From Cupriavidus basilensis (lineage in GTDB: Bacteria; Pseudomonadota; Gammaproteobacteria; Burkholderiales; Burkholderiaceae), in assembly GCF_000876015.1 (NCBI RefSeq), contig NZ_BBQM01000015.1, forward strand, positions 434,001 to 498,000: a DNA stretch of 64,000 bases. The letters run 5' to 3'. How positions within the stretch are numbered: the first letter of the stretch is position 1; every line of letters starts with the position of its first letter. The notes beneath the pieces are model-generated. The model saw only the letters and a program-made list of their open reading frames with translations, was not told where the DNA came from and did no database searches. Shown here piece by piece: positions 1 to 8,124 of the stretch. The translations under genes were made by a program, and so were the position numbers.

Positions 1-492
1 GGCACCTCCAGCCGCCACATTTTCAAGGCGGTGGCGAGCAAGCAGGACATCGCCGAGCAGGAAGCCCGGCTGGCCACTGCCAACGCCATCGCCGACCCCG
101 CCGAGAAGGCCGCGGCGATCAACAAGATCCGCGACGACGAAGCCACCGCGCTGCAGAAGTCGCTGGCGAGCCAGGAAGTGCAGGACAAGCTCAAGACCAT
201 GAACCAGGCGCAACTGGCCTCGTTCGGCAATGCCGCCTTCACCTTCATGCTGGGCGTGCTCAAGGACAAGCAACTGGCCGAAGGCAGCACCGCGCTGGTG
301 TCGGGCGTGACCTCCAACCCGACCCTGCTGCCGCGCCTTGGCGCGCTCAAGGATGTGGTCACGTCGGTCGGCGCGCAGGCGGTCAGCACGGCGAAGATCG
401 GCGAAGGCCTGCTCAAGCTGGCCAAGTCCGGCAAGATCGCCGCGCTGCCGGCATCGGCATCGGAAAAACCGAAGAAGGTCGACGACATCTAA
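1..492 (+). CDS. Uncharacterised protein, 5' end cut by window edge
   Basis: The reading frame is open from base 1 and ends at a TAA at 490-492, so the start lies outside the window; the GTG at 31 is internal to the open frame and is not a convincing start. The visible 163 residues are Ala/Lys-rich, mostly helical in character, with a Gln/Ala-rich middle and a charged C-terminus ending in KKVDDI. No catalytic motif or membrane segment is visible in this part. I do not recognise the family. A strong intrinsic terminator follows 29 bases after the stop, which supports a real transcribed gene. Confidence 0.75.
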   Translation, partial: GTSSRHIFKAVASKQDIAEQEARLATANAIADPAEKAAAINKIRDDEATALQKSLASQEVQDKLKTMNQAQLASFGNAAFTFMLGVLKDKQLAEGSTALVSGVTSNPTLLPRLGALKDVVTSVGAQAVSTAKIGEGLLKLAKSGKIAALPASASEKPKKVDDI

Positions 493-520
493 GCCGGATT
501 CCCGCCTGTCGCCTGGACCG

Positions 521-558
521 CGGCCCGGATGCCTTGCGCATGCCGGGCCGTTTTTTTT
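521..558 (+). terminator. Rho-independent terminator
   Basis: A GC-rich hairpin (arms 521-532 and 538-550, with one bulged base) with loop CTTGC is followed directly by eight T residues at 551-558. It ends the upstream partial gene. Its T run touches the stop codon of the convergent gene at 558, so it may also affect transcription arriving from the other side. Confidence 0.85.
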
Positions 559-1439
559 CAGCCCGCGAGCTTCCCGCCGAGGATGCCGATCAGCTCGGGC
601 ACCGTGGCCTGCGGCCGCTCGCTGCCGGCGGCCTGCTCGTAGGTGCCCAGCACGGCCTCGGCGGTGGCGCGCGCGGCGCCGAGTTCGCGCGCCATCGTGG
701 TGTAGTAGCCCATGTCCTTGCGCGCGTTGGCCAGCGTGAAGCGGAAGCCCGAGTCGTCCCCCGATTCGATGTAGGGACGCAGGCGGTCGAGCACCACGCT
801 GTCGCCGCCGCCCGTGGACAGCACTTCCAGCAGCACGGCCGGGTCGACCTCGGCGCGCCCGGCGCAGGCGGCGGCTTCGGCGAGCACGGCGGAGAAGCCC
901 AGCGAGACGTAGTTGTGCAGCAGCTTGAGCCGGTGGCCGGAGCCGGTGGGGCCGGCGTAGACGATGTTCTCGGCGAAGCAGGCCAGCAGCGGGCGGCATT
1001 GCTCGAACAGCGCGCGCTCGCCGCCGACGATCAGGTTGAGGCGGCCCTCGGCGGCTTCCCTGGGCGTGCGCGTCATCGGCGTGTCGAGAAAGCGGCCGCC
1101 GGCACGCGCCACGGCCTCGGCGATGCGCACGGTGGAGGACGGAATCGCGGTGGAGCAGTCGATCACCACCGTGCCCGGGCGCAGGCCGGCCAGCACGCCG
1201 TCGGCGCGGAACAGGGCGTCCTCCACTTCCGGGGTGCCGGTCACGCACAGGATCACGGTATCGGCGGCGCGCGCCACCTCGGCCGGCGTGGCGGCGGTGA
1301 CGGCGCCCGCGGCCAGCAGCCGGTCCAGCGGCTGGTTGCCGGGGTGGTCCAGCAGCACCAGCGGGTGGCCGTGCCTGGCGAGGTTGGTGGCGATGCCGTG
1401 GCCCATCATGCCGATGCCGATCATGCCGATTGTGTTCAT
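558..1439 (-). CDS. NAD(P)-dependent 3-hydroxyacid (3-hydroxyisobutyrate-type) dehydrogenase
   Basis: A 293-residue protein of the usual length for the beta-hydroxyacid dehydrogenase family. The N-terminus has the Rossmann nucleotide-binding motif GMIGIGMMGHGIA (residues 5-17). The middle has the family substrate segment around 'DTPMTRTP', and the catalytic lysine lies in GSGHRLKLLHNY near residue 170. These enzymes oxidise or reduce 3-hydroxyacids (3-hydroxyisobutyrate, tartronate semialdehyde, or succinic semialdehyde in some members) with NAD(P). The gene stands alone between a terminator and an unrelated gene, so the substrate cannot be read from context. The family is secure; the exact reaction is not. 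Confidence 0.88.
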   Translation of the reverse strand: MNTIGMIGIGMMGHGIATNLARHGHPLVLLDHPGNQPLDRLLAAGAVTAATPAEVARAADTVILCVTGTPEVEDALFRADGVLAGLRPGTVVIDCSTAIPSSTVRIAEAVARAGGRFLDTPMTRTPREAAEGRLNLIVGGERALFEQCRPLLACFAENIVYAGPTGSGHRLKLLHNYVSLGFSAVLAEAAACAGRAEVDPAVLLEVLSTGGGDSVVLDRLRPYIESGDDSGFRFTLANARKDMGYYTTMARELGAARATAEAVLGTYEQAAGSERPQATVPELIGILGGKLAG

Positions 1440-1693
1440 CTTGTCTCCGTGTCGTGCGGGCTGGTCTTGTATTCGACGTATCCGCTACTGTACCCGGAGC
1501 ATGAAGCGGCGGGGCCGCGCCAGGCCTTGGTCGCGACCATCATCGCCGCCTGCGGGCAGGGATCGTTGAAGACGTCGCCCGGGCAGAAGCGCCGGCGGCT
1601 GCCGGGCGCGGCGCGAAATTTCCCCCAGGAAGTGTTATTGCCGCCGCCGGCGGCGGCATGGAGACTGTCGGCACTTCACGGCCGGGGACGGGA

Positions 1694-2176
1694 ATGATGG
1701 CAATCAGGGGACAGGGCAATGCAGCCGCGAACGGAGCAAGGCGCGTCGCGCGCCTGCGCGGCCACGCGGCGCGCTTCCGGAAATTCGTCAGCGCGTGCCT
1801 CGCGCATGACGGTTTCCTGCCCGACGTGATCGTGGCCTGCGCGGGACTGCCCGGCGACGAGGAAGAAAGCTTCACGCTGCATACCGCCGTCGGCCGCCTC
1901 TACGCGCAGTTCGGCTTCGCGCAGTGGGACGGCCATCTGGTGGGCAGGTACCGGTTCTCCCGCTTCCTGCTCGGCGACGACCTGAAGGAGCGGCTGGTGC
2001 CGTTTCACGCGATCCTGATCGAGCAGGAAGGGCGCGCCACCTTTGCCGAGGACGGTTTCTTCGAGTGGGAGATTCCCGATGCCTTCCGCGCCGACAGCCA
2101 TCACGGCCAGGCGCTGACGCGGACCTTGCTGGAGGCTTACCAGGCGTCGCTGCCGGCGTTCGAACGGCCGCGGTAG
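1694..2176 (+). CDS. Hypothetical protein
   Basis: About 160 residues with balanced composition: a basic N-terminus rich in Arg, then an acidic and aromatic core (segments such as GFAQWDGHL and FFEWEIPDAF). It looks like a genuine soluble cytoplasmic protein rather than a shadow frame. No signal peptide or membrane helix is visible, and I do not recognise a domain. The start is uncertain: adjacent ATGs at 1694 and 1697 follow a weak GGGGACGGG, and an in-frame ATG also lies at 1658. Confidence 0.6.
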   Translation: MMAIRGQGNAAANGARRVARLRGHAARFRKFVSACLAHDGFLPDVIVACAGLPGDEEESFTLHTAVGRLYAQFGFAQWDGHLVGRYRFSRFLLGDDLKERLVPFHAILIEQEGRATFAEDGFFEWEIPDAFRADSHHGQALTRTLLEAYQASLPAFERPR

Positions 2177-2312
2177 CTGCCTGCCGCCGCCTGTCCCCAA
2201 GGCGCTCCGGGGCAAGGCGCCGCCGCGCCATGTTGCCCGCCCAATCCCCTTGCTGCGATACTGCCTGTCTCATGACCCGCCGGCCTGCGCGGCGGTTTTC
2301 CGGGAGACGGCG

Positions 2313-2582
2313 ATGGCGCAATTGCGGTTCCACGAACTGCCGGCGCAGGAGCGCGACGCGTTCGCGTCGGCCTGCGCGCTGCACGGATTTGCCCAGGAAG
2401 ATTTCGAGGTCAGCGCGGCGGCGGCGGGGGACGGCGATGCCGGCCGGCCGCCGCGCCGGATCGCGGTGGTCCGCGTGACGGGCGGCGAGGCGCGCGAGTA
2501 CCGGGACGGCCCGGTCAGGTGGACGGAGGCTTTCGAGCGCGACCTCGCGCGGGACGTGTTCGGTTTTCCGCTGGCCGATTAG
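2313..2582 (+). CDS. Small hypothetical protein (89 aa)
   Basis: The ATG at 2313 is preceded by GGGAGA at a sensible spacing, which favours it over the upstream in-frame ATG at 2250. The product is acidic with an Ala-rich middle and ends GFPLAD; it has no signal peptide or membrane helix. It follows the 1694-2176 gene in the same direction after 136 bases and may be co-transcribed with it. Function unknown. Confidence 0.6.
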   Translation: MAQLRFHELPAQERDAFASACALHGFAQEDFEVSAAAAGDGDAGRPPRRIAVVRVTGGEAREYRDGPVRWTEAFERDLARDVFGFPLAD

Positions 2583-2601
2583 CGGGCCGGATATCCGGCC
2601 T

Positions 2602-2802
2602 TCAGGACGACTGGCCTGCCGCGCGGCGCCGCGCGCTTGCCGTGCCGGCGGCCGGCGCCGGGCGGCGGATGGCTTCTTCGAGCGCATCGGCCAGCGCGCG
2701 CGTGCGGCGCTCGGCGAGCTGCTGCCGCGTGGGTTCGCCGCCGGGCTGCGGGCGGTTGCCCGCTGGCGCCGCGTCGGTCAGGGATTTCGGGTTCCGGATC
2801 AT
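2602..2802 (-). CDS. Small basic hypothetical protein (66 aa)
   Basis: A short ORF converging on the 89-residue gene. The product starts MIRNPKSLTD, is Arg/Ala-rich and has a likely amphipathic helix (residues 28-47, LAERRTRALADALEEAIRR). There is no clear Shine-Dalgarno sequence, and shadow ORFs are common at this GC content, so the call rests only on plausible protein composition. Confidence 0.38.
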   Translation of the reverse strand: MIRNPKSLTDAAPAGNRPQPGGEPTRQQLAERRTRALADALEEAIRRPAPAAGTASARRRAAGQSS

Positions 2803-3291
2803 AGGGGCTCGGTCCAGGATCTGCCGTTACCGGCAAGGTTGCATGCCGACAGGTACGGCCACGGGCGCATTGTGCGCCCGGGCGGCATGGCGCGGCTCCC
2901 TCTCGTGGGAGTAAGCGCGAAGGACTATTGACGCGGCCGGGCCATTCCGGGTACGCCGCGCCGGCCGGGAAAAACGGGGCCGCGCGCGTCGCCCGCGGCC
3001 TGCGAAGCCCCAGCCATGAGGCTACCTCCCTGTTGCGCGATGCCCGCCGCCCGGCCGGGCCGCGCGCGATGTCGCGATGCCGGTGGCGCGCAGGAATCGT
3101 GCCACGCGTCGCGCGGGGCACAGCCCGCTTGCGGTCGACTTGCACGCCCGCGGCCCGGCGGGACTTCCGGCCGCAGGGGCGCGCCGGCGGCGCGCGTTCG
3201 CCCGCGTGGCGGTGCCGGCACCGGGCATCCCTGATTTTCCGATCGATGTAAAAAAGCGCTTCGCGCCACGAGCGGCCGGCGGGGCGCGGGC

Positions 3292-3329
3292 AAAAAAAAT
3301 GCCCGCAGGGAAATGACTCCGGGGGCATT
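3292..3329 (-). terminator. Rho-independent terminator of the candidate sRNA
   Basis: On the minus strand a 7-bp stem (AATGCCC pairing with GGGCATT, plus 3323-3329 with 3298-3304) encloses a loop that can form an inner GGA/UCC stem. A run of eight T residues covers plus 3299-3292. The plus-strand view, GCGGGC-A8T-GCCCGC, is a different hairpin with the A run in the loop, so only the minus strand gives a proper terminator. Confidence 0.7.
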
Positions 3330-3399
3330 GAAGAAGTGACATGGGCGAGAGGCTTTCCCGCCCGAACGCAGTGTCTCATTCCCGGCCCCGCTTGACGCC
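3292..3399 (-). ncRNA. Candidate FNR-activated small RNA, about 108 nt
   Basis: No family is assigned; the call comes from signal geometry on the minus strand. An FNR-type box is centred at 3440.5. A -10 element TACGGT lies at plus 3411-3406, exactly where a class II FNR promoter needs it (box centre at -41.5, -10 at -12 to -7). That predicts a start near 3399. The transcript would run 108 nt to a hairpin with eight U residues ending at 3292. The predicted RNA has an internal hairpin with arms GGGCG and CGCCC and C/U-rich unpaired segments (GCCUCUC, UUUCCCU) that could pair with ribosome binding sites. Size and control resemble the FnrS-type anaerobic sRNAs known from enterobacteria and Neisseria; homology is not claimed. 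No ORF with a ribosome binding site is visible in it. Confidence 0.6.
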
Positions 3400-3405
3400 C
3401 CCAAC

Positions 3406-3411
3406 ACCGTA
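3406..3411 (-). promoter_or_regulatory. -10 element of the FNR-type promoter
   Basis: Minus strand TACGGT, a weak -10 hexamer that keeps the important first two bases and last T. Twenty-two bases separate it from the end of the FNR box, the spacing of class II FNR-activated promoters, where a poor -10 and no -35 element are normal. Confidence 0.5.
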
Positions 3412-3433
3412 GGGTTTGTGCTCTGCCATTTGC

Positions 3434-3447
3434 TTGACTTGGATCAA
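3434..3447 (-). promoter_or_regulatory. FNR/ANR-type binding site
   Basis: The plus strand reads TTGACTTGGATCAA, the minus strand TTGATCCAAGTCAA: 9 of 10 conserved bases of the FNR/CRP-family consensus TTGAT-N4-ATCAA. Relative to the minus-strand -10 element it sits at the class II activator position. Relative to the MFS gene starting at 3624 no -10 element is found at the matching distance on the plus strand. Confidence 0.68.
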
Positions 3448-3623
3448 AAAGTGAAGCAGGCGCCAGTGGCGGCGAGGCGGCCACGCCGGGTCCGTCGCCG
3501 GCCACGAGGACGATGGGACGCGGACGCCGCCCGAATTCTGCCTATGATGAAGGCTTGCCGCCGATGGCCGCGCCGCACGCAAAGGCCGGGTCGCCGCGCT
3601 GTGGTGTCCACCGGAGCCTGTCC

Positions 3624-5096
3624 ATGCCGCTTGTGCAGACCATGCCGGACGTACCGGCCGCGCGCGCGGTGCACAGCGACATCCCCGCGCGGCTGGACCG
3701 GCTGCCGTGGTCGCGCTGGCACTGGCGCGTGGTGGCCGCGCTGGGCGTGGCGTGGGTGCTGGACGGGCTGGAGGTCACGCTGGTGGGCTCGCTCGGCGGC
3801 GTGCTCGAGCAGCCCGAGGGGCTAGGGCTGGATGCCGCGCAGGTAGGCTGGCTCGGCTCGCTGTACGTGGCGGGCGCCGTGGCCGGCGCGCTGGTGTTCG
3901 GCCGCCTGGCCGACCGCTTCGGCCGCAAGACGCTGTTCCTGGTGACGCTGGCGGTGTACGCGGCGGCCACCTTTGCCACGGCGTTTGCGCCGGGCTTCGG
4001 GTTCTTCGCGGTGTGCCGCTTCCTGACCGGGCTGGGCATCGGCGGGGAGTACGCGGCCATCAACTCGGCCATCGACGAACTGATCCCGGCGCGCGTGCGC
4101 GGGCGCGTCAATCTCGCCATCAACGGCAGCTTCTGGCTGGGCGCGGCGCTCGGCGCGGGCCTGAGCCTGCTGCTGCTGGACCCGCGCGTGCTGGGCCCGG
4201 CGCTGGGCTGGCGCGCCGCCTTCGCGCTGGGCGCGCTGCTCGCGGTGGCGATCCTGCTGGTGCGGCGCGACGTGCCCGAGAGCCCGCGCTGGCTGCTCCT
4301 GCACGGGCGCGCGGACGAAGCCGAGCGCATCGTCGTCGCCATCGAGGCGCAGGTGCGGGCCCAGTGCGGCGCGCTGCCGGCGGCGGCCGGCAGCATCGCC
4401 CTCGCGCGGCGCGGCGCGGCCACGCTGCGCGAAGTGGCCGGCGTGCTGCTGCGCCGCTACCGGCTGCGCAGCGCCGTGGCGCTGGCGCTGATGGTCTCGC
4501 AGGCGTTCTTCTACAACGCCATCTTCTTCACCTACGCGCTGGTGCTCACGCGCTTCTACGCCGTGCCGGACAACCGCGTGGGGCTGTACATGTTCCCGTT
4601 CGCGCTCGGCAACGTGCTGGGGCCGCTGCTGCTCGGGCCGCTGTTCGACCGCGTGGGGCGCCGCCGCATGATCGCGCTGACCTACGTGCTCTCCGGCGTG
4701 GGGCTGGCGCTGACGGGCTGGGCCTTCATGCAGGGCTGGCTCGATGCGCGCAGCCAGGCGCTGTGCTGGTCCGCCGTGTTCTTCCTGGCGTCGGCCGCGG
4801 CCAGCTCGGCCTATCTCACGGTCAGCGAAGTCTTTCCGCTGGAGACGCGCGCGCTGGCGATCTCGGTGTTCTACGCCGTGGGCACGGGCAGCGGCGGCTT
4901 CGTCGGGCCGCTGCTGTTCGGCACGCTGATCGCCAGCGGCAGCCGCGCCGCCGTGGCCGCCGGCTACGGCATCGGCGCGGCGCTGGTGATCGTCGCGGGC
5001 CTGTTCGCGCTGCGCTATGCGGTCAACGCCGAGCGGCGGGCGCTGGAGGACATCGCGCCGCCGCTGTCCGCGCATGGCGGGCACGAACGGGAATAG
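3624..5096 (+). CDS. MFS transporter (sugar/metabolite:H+ symporter type)
   Basis: A 490-residue inner-membrane protein with about twelve hydrophobic segments and a long central loop near residues 230-290. The loop between the second and third helices has the MFS signature GRLADRFGRKTLF. The fourth and fifth helices carry GLGIGGEYAAINS, followed by PARVRGR. The sixth helix ends in VPESPRWLL, the PESPRWL motif of the sugar porter / metabolite:H+ symporter group. The substrate cannot be read from the sequence. The ATG at 3624 follows GGAG at good spacing and is preferred over the in-frame ATG at 3513. The stop is 11 bases from the convergent thioesterase gene. Confidence 0.88.
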   Translation: MPLVQTMPDVPAARAVHSDIPARLDRLPWSRWHWRVVAALGVAWVLDGLEVTLVGSLGGVLEQPEGLGLDAAQVGWLGSLYVAGAVAGALVFGRLADRFGRKTLFLVTLAVYAAATFATAFAPGFGFFAVCRFLTGLGIGGEYAAINSAIDELIPARVRGRVNLAINGSFWLGAALGAGLSLLLLDPRVLGPALGWRAAFALGALLAVAILLVRRDVPESPRWLLLHGRADEAERIVVAIEAQVRAQCGALPAAAGSIALARRGAATLREVAGVLLRRYRLRSAVALALMVSQAFFYNAIFFTYALVLTRFYAVPDNRVGLYMFPFALGNVLGPLLLGPLFDRVGRRRMIALTYVLSGVGLALTGWAFMQGWLDARSQALCWSAVFFLASAAASSAYLTVSEVFPLETRALAISVFYAVGTGSGGFVGPLLFGTLIASGSRAAVAAGYGIGAALVIVAGLFALRYAVNAERRALEDIAPPLSAHGGHERE

Positions 5097-5106
5097 CGCC
5101 GCCGCT

Positions 5107-5553
5107 TCAGGCCGGCGCCGCCGGGTCCTTGCGGCGGAACGCCGCCTGCGCGGTGGCGATCACGCGGCCCTGGCTGTCGGTGACTTCGGCGTGGGAGAAG
5201 AACACACGGCGCCCGCCGCCCACGCGGCGGCCCACTACGGTAAGCAGCTCCAGCTTCCCGGAGGCGACGTAGTTGACGTTGAGCGAGATGGTGGTGGCCG
5301 CGCGCCGCACGCCGCCTTCGGGGAACAGGCCGGCATAACCGCCCGCGGCATCGAGCAGCGTGGCCAGGATGCCGCCCTGGACCACGCCGGTATTGTTGAG
5401 ATGCGCCGGCTGCGGCGTCAGCGACATGCGCACGAGGTCGGGCTCCCATGCCACGATGGTCACGTCGAGCGATTCGAGGAAGGGATTCTCCAGTGCCCAG
5501 GCCGGGCTCGCGGGCGTGTCTTGGGCAGGCTGGGCGGGGGTCTGGTCGGACAT
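5107..5553 (-). CDS. PaaI-family hotdog-fold thioesterase
   Basis: About 148 residues from the chosen ATG (5553). The hotdog signature is seen in HLNNTGVVQGGILATLLDAAGG, where the N, the G-G pair and the D occupy the usual active-site positions of PaaI/YdiI-type acyl-CoA thioesterases. The C-terminal part has SLNVNYVASGK, the strand typical of this family. The protein should hydrolyse an acyl-CoA or aryl-CoA in the cytoplasm; the natural substrate is unknown. In-frame ATGs upstream (5592, 5697) add an Arg/Pro-rich stretch that does not look like part of the fold. No strong ribosome binding site decides the start. Confidence 0.82.
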   Translation of the reverse strand: MSDQTPAQPAQDTPASPAWALENPFLESLDVTIVAWEPDLVRMSLTPQPAHLNNTGVVQGGILATLLDAAGGYAGLFPEGGVRRAATTISLNVNYVASGKLELLTVVGRRVGGGRRVFFSHAEVTDSQGRVIATAQAAFRRKDPAAPA

Positions 5554-5706
5554 GGCTTGAAGCGGGGGGCGTTCGGTTGGCATGGCCGTCATGATAGCCG
5601 GCGGCGGCGGGCGGGCCTTCATATCCTCGAGAGGCAGGCTTCGCCGCCGGAGAGCGTGGCGCGTTTGTCCGCGCCGCCGCCTGGCAATGTTCGGCACCGC
5701 GCGCGC

Positions 5707-6063
5707 TCAGGGCAGCGCGCGCAGCGCCAGCAGCCCGCAGCCGCCGAGCGCGCCGCTCCAGCCCGCCGCGCGCAGCGCCAGGGCGGGCGCGCAGGACAGC
5801 AGCAGCACCACCGGCAGCGCGCCCAGCGTCAGCATGCCGACCCAGGCCACGGTGCCCATCGGCCAGCCTTGTTCCAGCACGCACGCCGCCAGTGCCAGGG
5901 CCAGCGCGGCCCAGCCCAGGCCGTGCAGGCGCACGCGCTCGGCGGCGCTGGGCACGCTGCCGCGGCCGTTGCGGTCGGCATAGTGCCGGTCGAGCGTCTG
6001 GCTCAGCGTGCTGAAGCCGCTGAACACCAGCGCCAGCGCGGCCAGGAAGGCGAGGCCGTTCAT
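5707..6063 (-). CDS. DUF3325 membrane protein
   Basis: 118 residues, nearly all hydrophobic, with about four transmembrane helices and the short polar segment TLDRHYADRNGRGS after helix 1. The length, topology and position after a PepSY protein match DUF3325 proteins, which are found at the end of iron-siderophore uptake operons. The ATG at 6063 overlaps the stop of the PepSY gene by four bases (ATGA), so translation is probably coupled. It is the last gene of the Fur-controlled operon. Its molecular role is unknown. Confidence 0.82.
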   Translation of the reverse strand: MNGLAFLAALALVFSGFSTLSQTLDRHYADRNGRGSVPSAAERVRLHGLGWAALALALAACVLEQGWPMGTVAWVGMLTLGALPVVLLLSCAPALALRAAGWSGALGGCGLLALRALP

Positions 6064-7694
6064 GTCGCCCCCTTGGCGTCGCGCGCGCCGTGCGGCTGGT
6101 GCGCCGCGGGCACCGCCTTGCGCGCCGCCGTGCGGCGGCCGAGCACCCACGCCGCCGCGCCCAGCGCGATGCCCAGCGCCAGCACCGTGAGGTCGAAGCC
6201 GGCCACCGCGGCCGGCCCCTGTCCCCGCAGCAGCGTCGCGCCGAGGTGCGTGTCCGTGGTGAGCGCGTTGAGCACGGGAATGCCGGCGAGCATCAGCGCG
6301 CCGGTCCACAGCTGCGCGCGCCACATGGCGCGCGCGGGGTGCAGCTGCGCCAGCACCGCGGCCACCGCCCAGGCGGCGAAGAACGCGCGGATCTCGGCGT
6401 CGGGGCGGTGGGCCATCGCCACCGGTAGCAGCCGGTTGGCCCAGAAGTAGGCCGCGAACGCGATCGGCAGGCCGGCGACGGCGCCGATGTTGAGCGCGTC
6501 CACCAGCCGCAGTCCGAACGAGGGGCGGGCGCCGGCGGCCAGCGCCTTGGCCTGCCGCTGGCGCGTCTTCACGCCCCACAGCAGCGCGCCGGTGGCGACC
6601 ATCACGCAGCCCGACAGCCCGCTGACGAAGAACAGCGCGCGCAGCAGCGGCCCGGCGAAATGCGCCTCGTGCAGGCCGACCATCACGCCGCGCGTCTGGC
6701 TGGCGGGTGCCGGCGCGTCGCCGTTGGTGGCGACCAGCTTGCCGGTGGCGCCGTCGAAGCGCATCGACGGCTCGTCGACGGACAGCGCGCCGGCGCTGCC
6801 GCGCGAGATGGTGACGGTGGCGTTGGCGTCGCCGGCCAGCGTGATCGCCACGCGGCTCGGCCCGGCGCCGTTCCAGTGCCGCATGGCCTGCGCGACCAGC
6901 GGCGCCACCGGCACCAGCGGCGCGGCCTGGCCGCTGGGCAAGCCCAGCGGCGCGCGGCCGAAGGCTTCGTTGTTGAAGGCCTGCAGGTCGCCGCGGTAGG
7001 CCGTCTGCACGCCCCACGGCATGTACATGAACATCAGCGTCACCAGCCCGGTGTACGTGATCATCAGGTGGAACGGCAGCGCCAGCACGGCGGTGGCGTT
7101 GTGCGCGTCGAGCCACGAGCGCTGGCCCTTGCGCGGGCGGAACGTGAAGATGTCCTGGAAGATGCGCCGGTGCGTGATGACGCCGCTGAGGATGGCCACC
7201 AGCATGCACATCGCGCACGCGCCGATGATCCAGCGGGCCCACAGCGGCTGCATGTAGTACAGGTCGAAGTGCAGCCGGTAGAGGAACTCGCCGCCGCGCG
7301 TGTCGCGCACGGTGCCGAGGAAGGCGCCGGTGGCGGGGTCCAGCGTGCGGCTTTCGAAGCGGCCGCGGCTGCCGCCGATGCCGGAGCCGGGCTCGCCGGG
7401 CGCGCGTATCCACAGCACCTGCGTCACCGGGCTGCGCTCGTCGGGCAGGCTGATGAACCAGCGCGGCGAGCGCGGCGCGTTGTGCTGCAGGAACGCCACC
7501 GCGTGGGTGGCGGCCTCGGCGGGCGGCACCGGCGCGGCCGCCGCGCGGTGCAGCTCCGGTTTCATCCACAGCGTGATCTCGTCCTTGAAGTAGCTGGCCG
7601 TGCCGCCGCAGAACACCAGCAGCAGCACCCAGCACACCAGCAGGCCGGACCAGCCATGCAGCCACGCCATCGACTGGCGCAGGCCGGCCCTCAT
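6060..7694 (-). CDS. PepSY-associated TM helix protein (siderophore/iron reductase type)
   Basis: 544 residues. An N-terminal membrane helix (SMAWLHGWSGLLVCWVLLL) is followed by a periplasmic domain, then a group of membrane helices with conserved His in HFDLYY, THRRIFQ and DAHNATAVLALPFHLM. This is the PepSY_TM layout thought to handle heme or electrons for ferric-siderophore reduction at the inner membrane. The start at 7694 overlaps the preceding gene by four bases, and the next gene starts within this stop, so all three genes are tightly coupled. A Fur-type box lies upstream of the operon. The specific siderophore is unknown. Confidence 0.87.
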   Translation of the reverse strand: MRAGLRQSMAWLHGWSGLLVCWVLLLVFCGGTASYFKDEITLWMKPELHRAAAAPVPPAEAATHAVAFLQHNAPRSPRWFISLPDERSPVTQVLWIRAPGEPGSGIGGSRGRFESRTLDPATGAFLGTVRDTRGGEFLYRLHFDLYYMQPLWARWIIGACAMCMLVAILSGVITHRRIFQDIFTFRPRKGQRSWLDAHNATAVLALPFHLMITYTGLVTLMFMYMPWGVQTAYRGDLQAFNNEAFGRAPLGLPSGQAAPLVPVAPLVAQAMRHWNGAGPSRVAITLAGDANATVTISRGSAGALSVDEPSMRFDGATGKLVATNGDAPAPASQTRGVMVGLHEAHFAGPLLRALFFVSGLSGCVMVATGALLWGVKTRQRQAKALAAGARPSFGLRLVDALNIGAVAGLPIAFAAYFWANRLLPVAMAHRPDAEIRAFFAAWAVAAVLAQLHPARAMWRAQLWTGALMLAGIPVLNALTTDTHLGATLLRGQGPAAVAGFDLTVLALGIALGAAAWVLGRRTAARKAVPAAHQPHGARDAKGAT

Positions 7695-7993
7695 GCGCCG
7701 CTCCGCACGGCGGCCAGCGCGGCCGCGAGGATGGTGCCGAGGACGGCGGCGGCCACCGCCAGCCCGGTCCACGCGCGCCATGCGCTGCCCACGGCGAACA
7801 CCCACAGCACGGCGCATGCGTACAGCGAGAACGACAGCAGCGTGGCGGTCATCACCGCCTCGGCCGGCGGCATCGGCAGCACCACCGCCAGCAGGCCGGT
7901 GGCCAGCGCCGCCAGCACGTAGCCGCCGCCGATGGCGGCCACCACGCGCGAGGCCACGCCGAGGCGATAGCGGCCGTTGCGGCTCAGGCGCAT
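7691..7993 (-). CDS. DUF3649 membrane protein
   Basis: 100 residues with three hydrophobic helices after a basic N-terminus (MRLSRNGRYRLG). It is the first gene of the DUF3649-PepSY-DUF3325 operon, an arrangement seen in betaproteobacterial iron-uptake loci. The ATG at 7993 was chosen because the protein then starts just before helix 1; the longer open frame upstream has shadow-like composition. It ends in an ATGA overlap with the PepSY gene. A Fur-like box lies 132-150 bases upstream. Function beyond a link to iron uptake is unknown. Confidence 0.8.
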   Translation of the reverse strand: MRLSRNGRYRLGVASRVVAAIGGGYVLAALATGLLAVVLPMPPAEAVMTATLLSFSLYACAVLWVFAVGSAWRAWTGLAVAAAVLGTILAAALAAVRSGA

Positions 7994-8124
7994 GCGCGCG
8001 CCTCCGGGGCGGCCGTGCCGGGCACGACAGTTGTTCGCGAGGCGGTGGAAATGAGGCGAGGCATTGGCTATATGTCCTATGGAGGCGGCAGCGTTGCGCG
8101 GTGGCCGGCCGCCGCGCGCAAGCC

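Larger units (their letters stand above)
2803..3623. other. 820-bp gene-poor intergenic region holding a candidate sRNA
   Basis: Several short overlapping ORFs occur here, but all have shadow-like Arg/Ala/Pro composition and none has a convincing ribosome binding site or recognisable domain. The region instead holds an FNR-type site at 3434-3447, a correctly spaced minus-strand -10 element and a minus-strand intrinsic terminator, listed separately. A second short GCGC-GAA-GCGC hairpin followed by six T residues on the minus strand (plus 3249-3262) could be a back-up terminator. Nothing else is supported. Confidence 0.6.

Noticed and set aside
3022..3342. 106-codon minus-strand ORF overlapping the candidate sRNA region.
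   Set aside because: Its start has no Shine-Dalgarno sequence and the terminator with eight T residues lies inside it, which argues for a non-coding transcript.
5707..7665. A 652-codon frame on the minus strand across the PepSY gene.
   Set aside because: Shadow frame; only the last 118 codons (from 6063) form a real DUF3325 protein.
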